From: Liopterus haemorrhoidalis | Lineage: Eukaryota; Arthropoda; Insecta; Coleoptera; Dytiscidae | Direction of reading: 5' to 3' | Length of the DNA stretch: 64,000 nucleotides | Assembly (NCBI GenBank): GCA_963971575.1 | Contig: OZ020620.1 | Span: 36,595,992 to 36,659,991, forward strand | In this document: positions 21,755-32,226 of the stretch, in pieces | Numbering within the stretch: the first letter of the stretch is position 1 | Layout: each line of letters opens with the position of its first letter | Position numbers and translations under genes: made by a program | Notes under the pieces: generated by a model | Database searches by the model: none | The model's input: only the letters and a program-made list of their open reading frames with translations | What the model was told of the DNA's origin: nothing

Positions 21755-22274
21755 CCCTTTACCGCATAGTGTGCCATATATGGCACATTCCGATTTTTAT
21801 TTTTTATTTTACTTTTAAAACTGAATCAGAACGTTACTTTATGAATGTTCATATATGCCACATACACAGCAATTGATCCTGCAGTATCTCAAGTAATGGG
21901 CTGCAATAGATTTGAGGATATCAAGTGGAATTTTCACTTCAACGATAACTCTGAATTTATTGAGAAAAGACAACTAGAAGATACGACCTTTTCTTTCAAA
22001 AATTCGAGGGCGAGTGCTCTTAATCCCCCATGAAGAACACCTAGCAATTGACGAGCAAATAATACGGAATCATTTTCTTTTGTAACATAATGTAGAATCA
22101 TAATGTTCCATGTATTGCACATACCCTAAATTGTTATTTTAATTATTATTTTTTCATAAAAATAATAATTAATATTTTAAATATAATTTTTTAATTAATT
22201 TCCTATCAATAAGAACCAATTCCTAATGCTCATGAATTATTTCAGCCAAAAATAAAAATTCATGCAGTAAAGGG
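21755..22274 (+). mobile_element. Deleted piggyBac-like element at TTAA
   Basis: CCCTTTACCGCAT and the inverted CCCTTTACTGCAT form 13-bp ends, each bordered by TTAA (21751-21754, 22275-22278), the diagnostic piggyBac target. The interior keeps piggyBac transposase codons but is only 520 bp long, so most of the gene is gone. Confidence 0.92.
21864..22080 (+). pseudogene. piggyBac transposase fragment
   Basis: The plus strand gives DPAVSQVMGCNRFEDIKWNF followed by HFNDNSEFIEKR, matching the N-proximal piggyBac pattern (VM..NRF..I...LHFNDN). After about 75 bases a frame change leads to EEHLAIDEQII, which resembles the E..LSIDE motif containing the first catalytic Asp. The other catalytic Asp residues and the C-terminal RING-like domain are deleted. 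It lies inside TTAA-flanked ends, so structure and coding agree. Confidence 0.85.
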
Positions 22275-22714
22275 TTAACATTATCAATGTGTCGGTTAAA
22301 ATGTTCAATAAATATTGTAAAGACAAAATTTGTCATCAATATTAATAATATGTATTGTAACAGTTTATTATATTTAACTATTTTTATATTCAACTAATTA
22401 TTGTTTCAAGTACAAGTTTGTTTAATTACGTATTAACATAGTATTTATGTAGTAGTGAACACTTCGCTGGGCCTGTCCTGTTTGTGTTCCGAACAAAATA
22501 AAATAATATTAAGTAAATAATAAATAACAGTGCGGGGAACCGAAACCGGTTTAACAGATATCCGGTCAAGTAAAACCGTGCACATAATTTTCGAGTAACC
22601 CGATTTCGAATACCTAGTTTCAAATATTTTTTTGCTCATTACTTTGATTCGACTTTTTTTTTTGCGCACTACTTCGATCCTTCTTTTTTGTTGCTATCAC
22701 GTCGTTTATCTAAC

Positions 22715-22985
22715 GAAACCGGGTATCTGGAATCGGGTATCCGAAACCAGGTATCCGAAAGCGGGTATCCGAAACCGGGTATCCGAAACCGGGTATCCGA
22801 AACCGGGTATCCGAAACCGGGTATCCGAAACCGGGTATCCGAAACCGGGTATCCGGAACCGGGTATCCGGAACCGGGTAATCGGAACCGGGTATCCGGAA
22901 CCGGGTATCCGGGTAACGCGAAAATTACAAACCCGGTTTTACCCGATAACCGGAACCGGGTACCCGGAAAACCGGTTTCGGTTCC
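22715..22985 (+). repeat. 14-bp tandem array CCGAAACCGGGTAT, right
   Basis: About 15 units are in the same direct orientation as the left array, mostly CCGAAACCGGGTAT grading into CCGGAACCGGGTAT near the end. A short outlier lies at 22532-22600. The array abuts the inner hAT right terminus. Confidence 0.9.
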
Positions 22986-23999
22986 CAGCACTACTATTTA
23001 CTCATCTTAAACATTTACCCGCCAAATTTTCTAAAAATCTAATCATTTGAACTTTCTAGTTTTATGGCAGGATAATTATTTGTACAGATGGTGATAAAAT
23101 GCAACATTTTAAAAAATATTGCAGGGGTTAAAAAAAATCACTTATAATTTTACTTGGAGAGTATAAAGAGTTTGATGAAAAAATTATATAATTACCTAAC
23201 TATTTTTATTTCCTATTTTAAATTTTTAATTTTAGTTTTATAAGTAATTAATTTTGTTGTTGTTGTGCTTTATGTGATTGTGTGAATTTTTAACTTTAAG
23301 GTAAGTTTTTATTTCGTTACCTATTACCAGTACACTTTATATATTTATAGAAAAATCATTCAAAAATATTTTTTTAAGTAAATTTTTAATAATAACGGCT
23401 ATTCTGTACTAAAGTCGATACGTCACTTGTCGGCTGTGATATTTAGAGATAAGGATTTGTTCATGATTGGAAATGGTACTCATCAAGAACCGTTAAATAT
23501 TAGGGAATGTTAGTCCTCGAGATTAAATAGGAATAATAATATTTTTGCACAAGATCCCGTGCACGCAGGGATGCCAGATGTCCCGGATTTCGCGGGACAG
23601 TTCCGCGCAAAAGTGAAATGTCCGGCGTCCCGAATAAGCATGCAAATGTCCCGCAGATAAAAAATTATTATATAATATCAAAAGAAATTAATATAATTTT
23701 ATACAAAAAATAACAAAAACTAAAATATTATAACAATTTAAAAGAAGTTAAAATGTACAAAAAAAAAAGAAGTTAGGGAAACTGTCACGAAAAAAACTAT
23801 ATCAATTTTTAATATTGGCGGGTGAGTTAATAATGGCTTAACGGCGACAGGCAGGCGGAAAAAAGGGGGGGGGATAAAATCAAAAGGCGCAATTTTTCTA
23901 TCTTGCCTCAGGCGCCAATAATGATCGGGCCGATCATCATTGCCGGCCCTGTTAAGTCGTATGGTTGTAGAACAAATAACGAACATATTTCACCTAAAA

Positions 24000-24718
24000 G
24001 GATAATCTAAATAATAAATGCAGAATAACAAAACTTTATATTTGAAGCAAATATTCTAGAACATAATGTTTAAGAACAAGTAATTGAATTGAACATACAT
24101 TTTAAGTTTAGATTTAACAATACTATATTAAAATCATATAGGTATATATTAATTTTAGGACATAAAATGAGAAAATACCTAAAAGAAAAAATTATTTTGA
24201 AGCAATAATACCAAAATTTAATTCTAATACATTTAAAAACCAAATGAAAACAACTGCATTCAAATATGTATTACTTTTCATCCCCACCACACTTATTCCG
24301 ACCACGAGTCATCGAATGAGTAGAATGAATAGAACGAGAATATTGTCGCAACAAAACGTGTATTCTGATTAAACCGAAACCAGAATTGGCACAACAAAAC
24401 GCACCCATTGTACTTATTACAAAAAATGGCCAATCTTTTGCTAGACGCATATAGGTATGTGCAAGTTTCAAAGGTCTGAATTTAATTTTTGTAAATAAGT
24501 AGTGATAACTATCTTAATCTTTGAAAGTGAAAAGAAATGATTTTTAAACTTCAATCAGTAATTCATTACAGTTGTTGTCAAGTGTTTATGGATGTAATAT
24601 GAAGAGGTGTTTTTATTGATAAGTTTTGGAAATACTTGAAAATCTAATCTAATATTTTATAACAAAAAGAAATGTCCTTTAAAATATAGATACTAATCAA
24701 ACCGTTTTTAGGGTTTTG
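24000..24718. other. No recognisable feature
   Basis: AT-rich DNA between the hAT nest and the second DINE-like copy. No supported ORF or terminal repeat was found. Confidence 0.5.
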
Positions 24719-24759
24719 TAGGTATGACCAAAAAACCCTTATACCGTCATTTTGTCGTG

Positions 24760-24798
<39 letters not shown>

Positions 24799-25651
24799 TC
24801 GGTAAAAATTGTGACCAAACGGCTAAACCTAGAGAGTTGAAATTTGGCATGCTTATACAACTCTTTGACCCGCACATAGGAAAAATACTAAAACATCTCA
24901 AAAACAGATCCCCACAAAAATATAAATAAATATGTGCTCACCGAAATTTTTTTTTTTTTTTTTAAATTCTGAGTAGGGTATCAAATGAAAGCCCTTAGTA
25001 CGTGGATTAACGATCAAATTTTTATTTTTGCAAAATAAATTATTTTGATGCGATTTCTGCCAAAATTGTGCAAAAAAAAATTTGTCCCACACCCTGTTGC
25101 CCAGATGGTTTAAACTAAAAATCTAAAAAATTTCTAAGTAATGTATATTGGTGTGAACCGAAATAGTACAACAGGAATTTTTGATCAGATTATGTTTTCG
25201 GAAAATAACGCATTTTTTGTGGTTTTTGGTTCACAAAGTACAAAAGTTATACCAATGTAAGACACTCACATGCAAGGCGTGCGATAGCGTAATGGTTAGA
25301 GCACTGGTGTCGTAAGCTAAAATGCGCTGGAAACGAAGGGTTTCGAGTTCGAATACGGAGTGAATTTTATTTTTTCTGTTTTTTTTTTTGCATTTTTATT
25401 ATGTAGAAATTATTTTGTCTAAATTCTAGTTATATTTTGACAAATGTTGCATTTAATTTTTAAGAGCGTAAATTTAATAACCAGTCTTATTATATGATAA
25501 AAAGACGATAAATTATTTTAAAAATATCGTTCATTTTGCCGTGATTACTACAAAGTAAAATTTGTCCTACACACTCAGCATGCCGCCTTCACTTATTATA
25601 TACCTGCGAAACCCTGAAATGTGTAAATATTCACACTTCACATCAATTTTT
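24719..25651 (+). mobile_element. DINE-1/Helentron-like repeat, copy 2
   Basis: The 5' end TAGGGTTTTGTAGGTATGAC is followed by AAAAAACCCTTATACCGTC and a (GTCT)n microsatellite. The 3' end has TACCTGCGAAACCCTGAAA, an AT-centred hairpin and CTTCACATCAATTTTTT. The terminal motif AGGGTTTTGTAGGTA is the inverted complement of the 3' subterminal TACCTGCGAAACCCT with one mismatch. These are the known traits of DINE-1 elements (subterminal inverted repeats, GTCY microsatellite, 3' hairpin). It contains a tRNA-like module. It abuts mariner coding sequence on its right. Confidence 0.88.
25275..25363 (+). other. tRNA-like module with A-box and B-box inside DINE-like copy 2
   Basis: TAGCGTAATGGTTAGAGC (25285-25302) fits an RNA polymerase III A-box, and GAGTTCGAATAC (25345-25356) fits a B-box. 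The B-box context CGAAGGGTTTCGAGTTCGAA resembles that of the SINE head at 50155-50225 (CGAAGGTCTCGGGTTCGAAT). A canonical cloverleaf is not well formed, so this is not a functional tRNA gene. Equivalent modules lie at 45775-45865, 37135-37217 and, with different sequence, 35570-35652. Confidence 0.6.
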
Positions 25652-26699
25652 TACAAAAATTTATAAAACCGAATATCGTGCAGTGATTAGATACTTGTTT
25701 TTGAAAAAGAAAACGAACGATGAGATCAACAGCAACATTTAAACGCGGTCGTAAGAGCATTTTTAATGGTGAGCGTCCAGGCCGTCCAAAAGAGGTCACC
25801 ACACCAGAAATGGTCGATAAAATCCATGGAATGATAATCAACGATCGACGAGTGACTAAGCGCGAGATAGCTGAGGCTGCGGGCATCTCAATCGAACGGG
25901 TGCTCAACATTTTGCATGAATATTTGAGAATGAGGAAGCTCTCTGCCAGATGAGTGCATTTGCTCTCAGTAGACAACAAACGCGATCATCTGACCATTTC
26001 GAAGGAAAGTTTGATGATGTTCAACTGCGATAAGAAGGACTTCTTGCGTCGTTTCGTAACCGTGGACGAAACATGAATTAATCACAACACACCAGAGACC
26101 AAGGAACAGTCGAAACAGTGGACTGCTCCTAGCGAATCGAAGCCGAAAAAGGCCAAGGTGGATCTGTCGGCCAATAAATTCGTGGCCAGTTTTTAGGGAT
26201 ACGCACGGTATCATTCACACCGACTGCCTGGAAATGGGCAAAACGATCATAGGCATATATTATACAGAGCTGTTGGACCGATTCGACACCAATTTGAAGC
26301 GAAAGCGGCCGCATTTGGCGAAGAAAAAGTATTGTTCCACCAGGACAACGCACTGATCCACAGGTGCGCAGTCGCAATGGCAAAACTCCATGAATTGCTC
26401 TACGAATTGGTTCCTCATGCACCATATTCGTCAGATTTGCCCCCCTGCTACTATTATTTATTTCCAAACTTGAAGAACTGGCTTGGTGGTAAGAGATTTG
26501 GATCGAATGAGGAGGTCATCGCTGAAACAGAGGTCTATTCTTTGAGTGCTTCAAGAAATCGTATTATTCCGAGGCCATCGAAAAATTGGAGAAATGTTGA
26601 ACGTGTATAGTTCTAAAAGGAGATTATGTTGAAATAAATTGAGTTTTGCCGAAATAGTTGTTTTTTTGCCTAGACCGATTATTTTTCAACCGCCCCTTG
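25652..26699 (+). pseudogene. Mariner transposase pseudogene with right terminus
   Basis: The frame opens mid-protein after the DINE-like copy (EYRAVIRYLFLKKKTNDEIN), then DGERPGRP-like linker (NGERPGRPKEVTTPEMVDKI), the second HTH (REIAEAAGISIERVLNILHE), VTVDETW-like motif with Trp changed to stop (TGA at 26073-26075), VLFHQDNALIHRCAVAMAKL, and APYSSDLPPCYYYLFPNLKN near the position of the third catalytic Asp. Several frameshifts occur and the third-Asp region is altered (PPCYY where PSDY is usual), so it is inactive. The right terminus ATTATTTTTCAACCGCCCCTTG ends at TA (26700-26701); the left end is missing beside the DINE-like insertion. Confidence 0.85.
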
Positions 26700-26701
26700 T
26701 A

Positions 26702-27305
26702 TTTCTAATACGTATTTTTAAATCACTAGAATGTTATGTTTCTTTTTACACATTATTGATTATTTATTTAGTGTCAGCAAGCTATCATTAAAGAAACGTC
26801 CAAGTACACTTGAAATAACTGCGAAGAACGGATTTCTTGATGATATGTGACATTAATCGGCATGGTACAATAGGTTAAATATAGGACAAAACTTACCAAC
26901 TTAAAATGTAAGGATCCAGGAAAACCAAGTCGGTGGATGTCGTCAATTGCCTAATCCAAGATAACATGATTTATAATAAAAAATTCAATAAACACCCTAT
27001 TTAAATTTTGCATTAATTACCTATTAAGGAATTAAAAATTATCATATTTTGTTGTGACCATCTGATTAATATTATCAGTAGTTATTTATAGAGGACAACA
27101 TGCCATATTTTCGATAAAATCCAAAAATTTACACAGATTCTGACGTAATTGACACTGAATATATCAGCATAGCCCTGATTATTTTATCTGGATCAGGTAA
27201 TATCTGTGAAGTTACCTAAATCTTTAGATTAACACAAAATGGTTCACTTTTATTTTTAAAAACAAAAATTTGAAAAGTATAAAACATTTTTGGTTTCCTA
27301 TTCAT
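26702..27305. other. No recognisable feature
   Basis: AT-rich DNA upstream of the LINE RNase H fragment. It may include decayed LINE sequence, but I cannot show it. Confidence 0.45.
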
Positions 27306-27381
27306 GTTAACACGATCTTGACGGACTCTCTGAGCGCTCTAAACAGTATCCAAGATCTTCCAATGCATTCTCTACTCTCTA

Positions 27382-28610
27382 TGTCAGCTTAGAAAAATGT
27401 GTGTAAGAAGGTAGGAGCTGTTTATCCTTGCTTCGGATTGGTTTGGAACGTCATCCCTATTAAACTATTAAAATATTGTTTTTAGTCTAAGTTAACAGAT
27501 GTTCAGTGCCGTATGGAAATATATATTATTTATATTATTTATTTTTTTTCGAATATTTTGTTTTAATTTATATATTTAGACTTTTATTTATATTCTTGGA
27601 GTAGATTTTATGGAGAAAATTCTCCATGTAATTTGTTTTTACGTAGTTATATATTTTTTAGGTTATCTGACTTATAAATATTTTTTGACACTTGATAGTT
27701 AACAGATCAAGATAGAGGACTAATGTGAGGCCAAAAGACAGCCCAGCTGATAGTGCCCAAAGAAGAAGTTATTAATACAATTTTTAGACCTTGATATATC
27801 ATATATTTTTAATTTTTCTTTACAATAAATATTTAAATAAAAAACTTACAGTCTGTTCCAAACGGTTAAGCGGAACTAAATGTGAATTTAGTTCTTTTAG
27901 GTTGTCACAAGAAGGGACGTTGCTTGGGATATTTCATTTTTCACGTTGGGATGTCAAAATTTAAAATTCCAACAATGAAACCATGGAAACGAATGACATA
28001 TGTCAAAATTAAATATTTTTTTTAGATATTTTAAGGACAAAAAAATAAATAAATGGGAAATTTGTATTGAGACTGACACAAAAAATCAAAATATAAAGTA
28101 AATGACATTTTAAAATGATATTAACCTTAACCAAAAAATGTTTATTGTAAGTATGATTTACAAAGCTTAAACCAAACGGCCGAAAGGCACGATTTAAACG
28201 ATGAAAGTAACTAGATTGCAAAATCTAGTTCCGCTTAAGCGTTTGGAACAGACTGTATGTCTGAAGATATGTTGCTTGTTTTATTGCTTTATTTAAACTC
28301 TTTTAGCCAAATCTCTCTTTTTATATATAATACATAATTTTTAAAAATATTTTTTTTACTTTTTCACATTTCTCATTATACTGAATTTATGTCGTATAAA
28401 TAATGTAAGTGTATTATCTGCCTTGTTTATTTCAATATCTTATTAACTAATTCATTTTTTATTAAAAAAAAAAAAATCACTTGCTAACCCTGTTACTATG
28501 CCCATGCCCTAGTTGTAACTTATTTTAAATTTCCCGCTATACTGCATTTGTCCTGTGTAAACCGTACTCGGTTCGCAGCGCTCTCTACACTTTTCTAATT
28601 TGAAATAGAG
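27382..28610. mobile_element. TGGTCTATTTCAAAGTAGA-family MITE, copy 2
   Basis: It aligns with 6983-7999 over most of its length (shared AAAAATGTGTGT.AGAAG, GGAGCTGTTTATCCTTGC, AAAAGACAGCCCAGCT). The outer ends are eroded, with TA at 27380-27381 and 28611-28612. A second TA-flanked MITE is inserted at 27849-28255. It interrupts the LINE RNase H frame. Confidence 0.82.
27849..28255. mobile_element. 407-bp TA-flanked MITE (CAGTCTGTTCCAAACG family), copy 1
   Basis: Ends CAGTCTGTTCCAAACGGTTA and the inverted CAGTCTGTTCCAAACGCTTA continue as AGCGGAACTA and are flanked by TA. A second, inverted copy lies at 33655-34055 and an end fragment near 32060-32125. No coding capacity was found. Confidence 0.9.
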
Positions 28611-29032
28611 TACTAAAGATCCGATTGCTACTCCACAATCTGAATGCCCAGAATGCGAGAGTAGAGCTGTTTTGGAAACCGGGACATGTTGGTATTAAAG
28701 GTAATGAAGCGACTGATGTAGCTGCAAAAGTCATCTGAAACATCTGGTGTTAGCCAAATGGCAACGTGATTGGAACAGCATACAAAATGTAAAGTTGAGG
28801 CAGATTAACGAAGATGTTAAACCATGGAGTTCTTTCAGGATTAATCGCAAGGAGGAAACCACAATCACACGCTTACATATAGGCCACTGATGGTGGACCC
28901 ATCGATATCTCCTTCGGGGTGAAGAGCTTCCTATTTGCGAGACGTGTAACACAGATTTGTCTGTGTTACAATTTTTAATCCAGTATGTACAGAATGTCAG
29001 GGAAAGGTTAGTCCTGTGCTATGCCTCTCAGT

Positions 29033-29858
29033 TATCGATGGCAACGATTAATCGAATGATTAAAATAATTGATTATTTTGCTTGTTAATCGATTAATCAT
29101 ATGATATTTTTGGTTTCGATTAATAAATAATTAATCGATTAATTTATTATTAATCGATAACTTCAGGCTTTCAGAACACTCGTTCTCGCCCATCTGGAGA
29201 ATTAAACTCAACCGCTACTCATTTCTGCACAATATACTGCTATAGTTTGCGTCCAGTCAGTTTAAATGCTCACGATCGAAACGCAATCTCCCAACGAGAA
29301 AAGCCTGGCAAGTTACATGTCTTCCGGATACAAGCTCTTGTTTTCTCAATCGTCTTTGGACAGTTCATGATGAAATTGCCTAATTTCGATCTTCTTAGAA
29401 ATGGCGTGCGAAAAATATTAAGAACCAGTCGCGATCGCGAAGAACAATTATGGTAAGAAATCAGTCGTTTTCAGTGGCTCGTGGATGCTGTTCGCTGATG
29501 ACACTCTATAGCGTAATTAATAGAGTTTTTAGCTACATCCAAAACACCAGCGATATTCTAATACTGTCACCATCTTCATATAATGGCGCAGCTCGTACAA
29601 AGTCTTCCGGACACATTTTAATTTTATTGTACAAAAAATACTTGTAGGAGTTTAGAAATCTCTAAGATAGGTATTGAATGGCCAAATTTTATTTTAACAA
29701 TGAATTATTTGTGTTACGTACTTAAACTTACGTACTTAATATGCGATATTATTCGATTATTTTCTACCAATGTAATGGAAAGTTGATTATAGTATTTCGA
29801 TTAATCAAATGACCAATTAATCCATTAATCGATTAATTTATTTTTATTGCCATCTCTA
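29033..29858. mobile_element. Probable non-autonomous hAT with ATTAATCGATTAAT subterminal repeats
   Basis: Many TTAATCGATTAA-type motifs cluster at both ends. Proposed ends are TATCGATGGCAACG and the inverted TAGAGATGGCAATA, with imperfect 8-bp flanks CTCTCAGT and CTCTTTCT. It is inserted in the LINE tail. The ORFs inside are unrecognised. TSD similarity is only 6 of 8, so the assignment is moderate. Confidence 0.6.
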
Positions 29859-30062
29859 CTCTTTCTGAGGGAATCGAACTTACTGTTTTATGTGTGAAGT
29901 CTGGCACCTTATTTTGTAGATAGTTGTCGCTACCAGTTTAGTTTTTTTTGTACTTCCTGCATTATTGTAGCCACGATCTCTGACTTCAGTTAGTTTTTTT
30001 GTTTCGTCATATTCATAATTTTACTAGTACGCGAGCGGGAGTGTCTTTAAGGCTCGGCTGTT

Positions 30063-30787
30063 AGTAGTTAATCAAGGAGAGTTCTGGACCAAATTGGTCC
30101 AGATCTCCCCTAGTGGGCTAGAACTCTCCCATGGTCTAGAACTCCCCTAGTGATCTAGAACTCTCACATGGTCCTAGTGGTCTAGAAACACAATGGGAGT
30201 TCTGGACCAAAGTGGTTGAGGATAATTCGCATGACCCTTTTATTGGTGGTGTATCGATTGATATTTGTATCTTTAATCAAATATATCTTTGTTGAATTTT
30301 ATACAAAAACATACAAATCTATTGAAATATATCTTTGATGAATTAATATTTATTGAATTTATCTTTAATATTTTATGAATACAACCATAGAAATATTATT
30401 TTAACGAGAGTAGATGTAGTCAGAGATATTTCATGGGATAAATTTGATTTAAAATTGGGATAAAATTTTGTCATGGGATAATATATTTGATTAAAGATAC
30501 AAATATGAATCGATACACCACCGATAAAAGGGTCATGCGAATTCTCCTCAACCACTTTGGTCCAGAACTCCCATTGTGTTTCTAGAGCACTAGGAGAGTT
30601 CTGGACCATGGGAGAGTTCTAGACCACTAGGGGAGTTCTAGACCATGGGAGAGTTCTAGACCACTAGGGGAGTTCTGGACCAATTTGGTCCAGAACTCTC
30701 CTTAGTATACTTTTACACGAGGGGAGTTCTGGACCACGAGGGGAGTTCTGGACCAATTTGGTCCAGAACTCTCCATGTTTAACTACT
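30063..30787. mobile_element. 725-bp foldback element with GTTCTAGACC repeats
   Basis: The two halves are inverted copies: the ends GTAGTTAA..GGAGAGTTCTGGACC match inversely, and the arms continue through the central AT-rich part (TGACCCTTTTATTGGTGG against its complement at 30517-30535). Each arm contains several ~21-bp units built on GGGAGTTCTAGACCA, and the outermost unit is itself a palindrome (TTCTGGACCAAATTGGTCCA). No coding. Confidence 0.85.
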
Positions 30788-30826
30788 TCTGTTATAAATT
30801 GTTCTTGTGTCTAACCCTCCCACAGC

Positions 30827-31135
30827 TTGGTGCAGCAGCAGACGACACATGGGGCAATCCGACGCAACGAGGCAGCACTGAGTGGTCCCATTATGCCATT
30901 TTGTTACCCCTATTATACACCCGTTTACCAGAACGAAGTCAGCCAGCTTCACACATCTTTAAAATCGTTTTTCTTGACCTACATCAGAAATAACGCTGCA
31001 CAATTTCTTATAAATTTTTGTTATACAAATGTGGGAAAAAATGTTGTGAAACAAGCTTTTCGTGAATTTTGGAGCTCGCGAAAACGTTTTGATAATTTTT
31101 TGTCTTTAAGACAGATTTATATTAATTATTTTTAG
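30827..31135 (+). CDS. Unrecognised 102-codon ORF
   Basis: An open frame follows a splice-acceptor-like pyrimidine tract (CTAACCCTCCCACAG, ending at 30825). It includes aromatic-rich PIMPFCYPYYTPVYQNEV and a basic C-terminus KQAFREFWSSRKRFDNF. I do not recognise the protein. It could be a last exon, a decayed transposon ORF or chance. About 400 bp downstream the text GAAGAAATAAACTATTTCGA resembles a motif seen near the 3' ends of Penelope-like elements, which would favour a mobile origin, but this is weak. Confidence 0.25.
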   Translation: MVQQQTTHGAIRRNEAALSGPIMPFCYPYYTPVYQNEVSQLHTSLKSFFLTYIRNNAAQFLINFCYTNVGKNVVKQAFREFWSSRKRFDNFLSLRQIYINYF

Positions 31136-31139
31136 CGTT

Positions 31140-31745
31140 CTTATCAGGCGATAGGTATAATTTATGTATAATATAATAAATAATATGTACTCTTTCGAAT
31201 TAAATTAACAACAGTTTTATCTGCAACTGGTTCAAGGTAAGTACCTAGTATATATTTCATTAATTACACCTATTACTATTTTCTTTTCTTGTTACTCGAT
31301 AGTTTAACAGATAATATTTAGAAATGATATTTTTATTTGTGTTAATTTGGATGTATTGTATTTTATTATCTTAACTATTTATTGTTTATTAATGTATGTT
31401 TACCTTATTCGTAATATTTTTTATATTTTGTCATTTAATTTATTGTTTCACAAACCATGAACAATGAACAATGATCCTACTTTTCTAGATCAGGTATGTT
31501 TTTGAAAACATTGTAAATCCATTGTTGTATTTTAACATCTGTTTTTCACCTCTGTTGCTCTGAAGAAGAAATAAACTATTTCGAAACTGGTCAGCTGTGT
31601 TTAGTTGCATCTTTATGTCCGCAACCCGTACACCCTTTTACAATATTTATAGTATGTACCGTAAATTATGAAAAACGTTTCCAAAATATAAAATTGTTGA
31701 AAACATATTAATTACGGAATGCGGCTACTGAAGTTTGACTGATTA
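31140..31745. other. Mostly unannotated; includes short interspersed repeat copy 3
   Basis: AT-rich DNA. The segment 31648-31752 matches the TATAGTATGTACC repeat seen at 785 and, inverted, at 6125. A Penelope-like 3' motif is possible near 31560-31600. Nothing else is supported. Confidence 0.4.
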
Positions 31746-31751
31746 CTAACT

Positions 31752-31900
31752 AGTGATGGGAAAAAAACATCGATGTATCGAAAACATCGATGTTTGATTT
31801 AAAAACATCGATGTTTTTACCATCGATGGTCAGCTGGCAATAGTATCGATAAAACATCGATGTCTACTACCGATGTCGATCTTTAAACTTTGAAAATCAG
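31752..31900. mobile_element. hAT-like terminus with ACATCGATGT palindromes
   Basis: TAGTGATGGGAAAAAAACAT opens a run of ACATCGATGT palindromes (at least six), a pattern known from ends of insect hAT elements whose termini start TAGTG or TAGAG. I found no matching right end, so this is a single-end relic. Confidence 0.5.
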
Positions 31901-32226
31901 AAACGACCGCTAGAGGTGCTGGAATCTTAAAAATTTAATTTTTATTAAAATTAGTACACAAAACATAAGAGCATCTCCAATCCCTGGATTTTTGTAAGTT
32001 GTCATTAGCTATTTTTTTATATATTGAAGTTGGCTTTTCCTGAACAAAATGATCAAAAGCTTCAATTAATCGGTAAAAGTAACTAGAATTGAAAATCTAG
32101 TTCCACCTAAACCAAAGGAACAGACTTTATTTCAACTTAAAAAAGTAATTAAGTAATTAAGTAATCACTTAATTATTTATTTTTTATTTTAATAATTTTT
32201 TCTTTAGCGGGAAAATACTTTTGAGC

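Larger units (their letters stand above)
21500..22330 (+). pseudogene. LINE reverse transcriptase C-terminal tail, split by piggyBac
   Basis: The plus strand reads LKDRRTLTDMKILHKILNNL, then CVELQNLITINVPVYNTRSS and NTNSNQNSPIVRL, a common C-terminal block of Jockey/RTE-type non-LTR ORF2 proteins. After the piggyBac insertion at TTAA the reading continues with weaker similarity for about 20 codons. The catalytic region is absent, so it is a 5'-truncated retrotransposon copy. Confidence 0.65.
20867..22993. mobile_element. Inner hAT element with TAGTGCTG ends (TSD CTATTTAC)
   Basis: A perfect 8-bp duplication CTATTTAC (20859-20866, 22994-23001) flanks TAGTGCTGTTAGAAATCG and the inverted TAGTGCTGGGAACCGAAACC. 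Both ends lead into arrays of a 14-bp GC-rich repeat. The centre contains a LINE tail with a piggyBac insertion. No hAT transposase is visible. Confidence 0.9.
20599..23951. mobile_element. Outer hAT element (TSD TTAAGTCA/TTAAGTCG)
   Basis: CAGGACCCGATGGGTGAGG and the inverted right end CAGGGCCGGCAATGATGATC are flanked by an 8-bp duplication with one mismatch (20591-20598, 23952-23959). Its subterminal text GCCTCAGGCGCC occurs at both ends. Most of the interior is the second hAT at 20867-22993. A hAT-like single end CAGGGATGCCAGATGTCCCG lies at about 23567. No transposase of its own is visible. Confidence 0.85.
27306..29024 (+). pseudogene. LINE RNase H domain, split by nested MITEs
   Basis: Before the MITE the frame reads TDSLSALNSIQDLP, the RNase H TDS motif containing a catalytic Asp. 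After it (28613 on) it continues in frame with HNLNAQNARVELFWKPGHVG and IKGNEATDVAA, the closing part of RNase H with GNE.AD. Further down, in another frame, are KWQRDWNSIQ, TRLHIGH and CETCNTDLSVLQF, the Cys-containing tail of Jockey/I-type ORF2 proteins. Stops and frameshifts show decay. The two halves prove that the MITE landed inside the domain. Confidence 0.75.

Noticed and set aside
20890..22985. Regularly spaced short repeats resembling a CRISPR array
   Set aside because: Units are contiguous without unique spacers, the context is eukaryotic, and the arrays lie inside a hAT element.
25285..25356. A genuine tRNA gene
   Set aside because: A- and B-boxes are present but acceptor and T stems do not pair well, and the sequence is part of a multi-copy repeat.
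31560..31600. Firm Penelope-like element call
   Set aside because: Only a short motif resembling Penelope 3' regions is visible; no GIY-YIG or RT codons were found.
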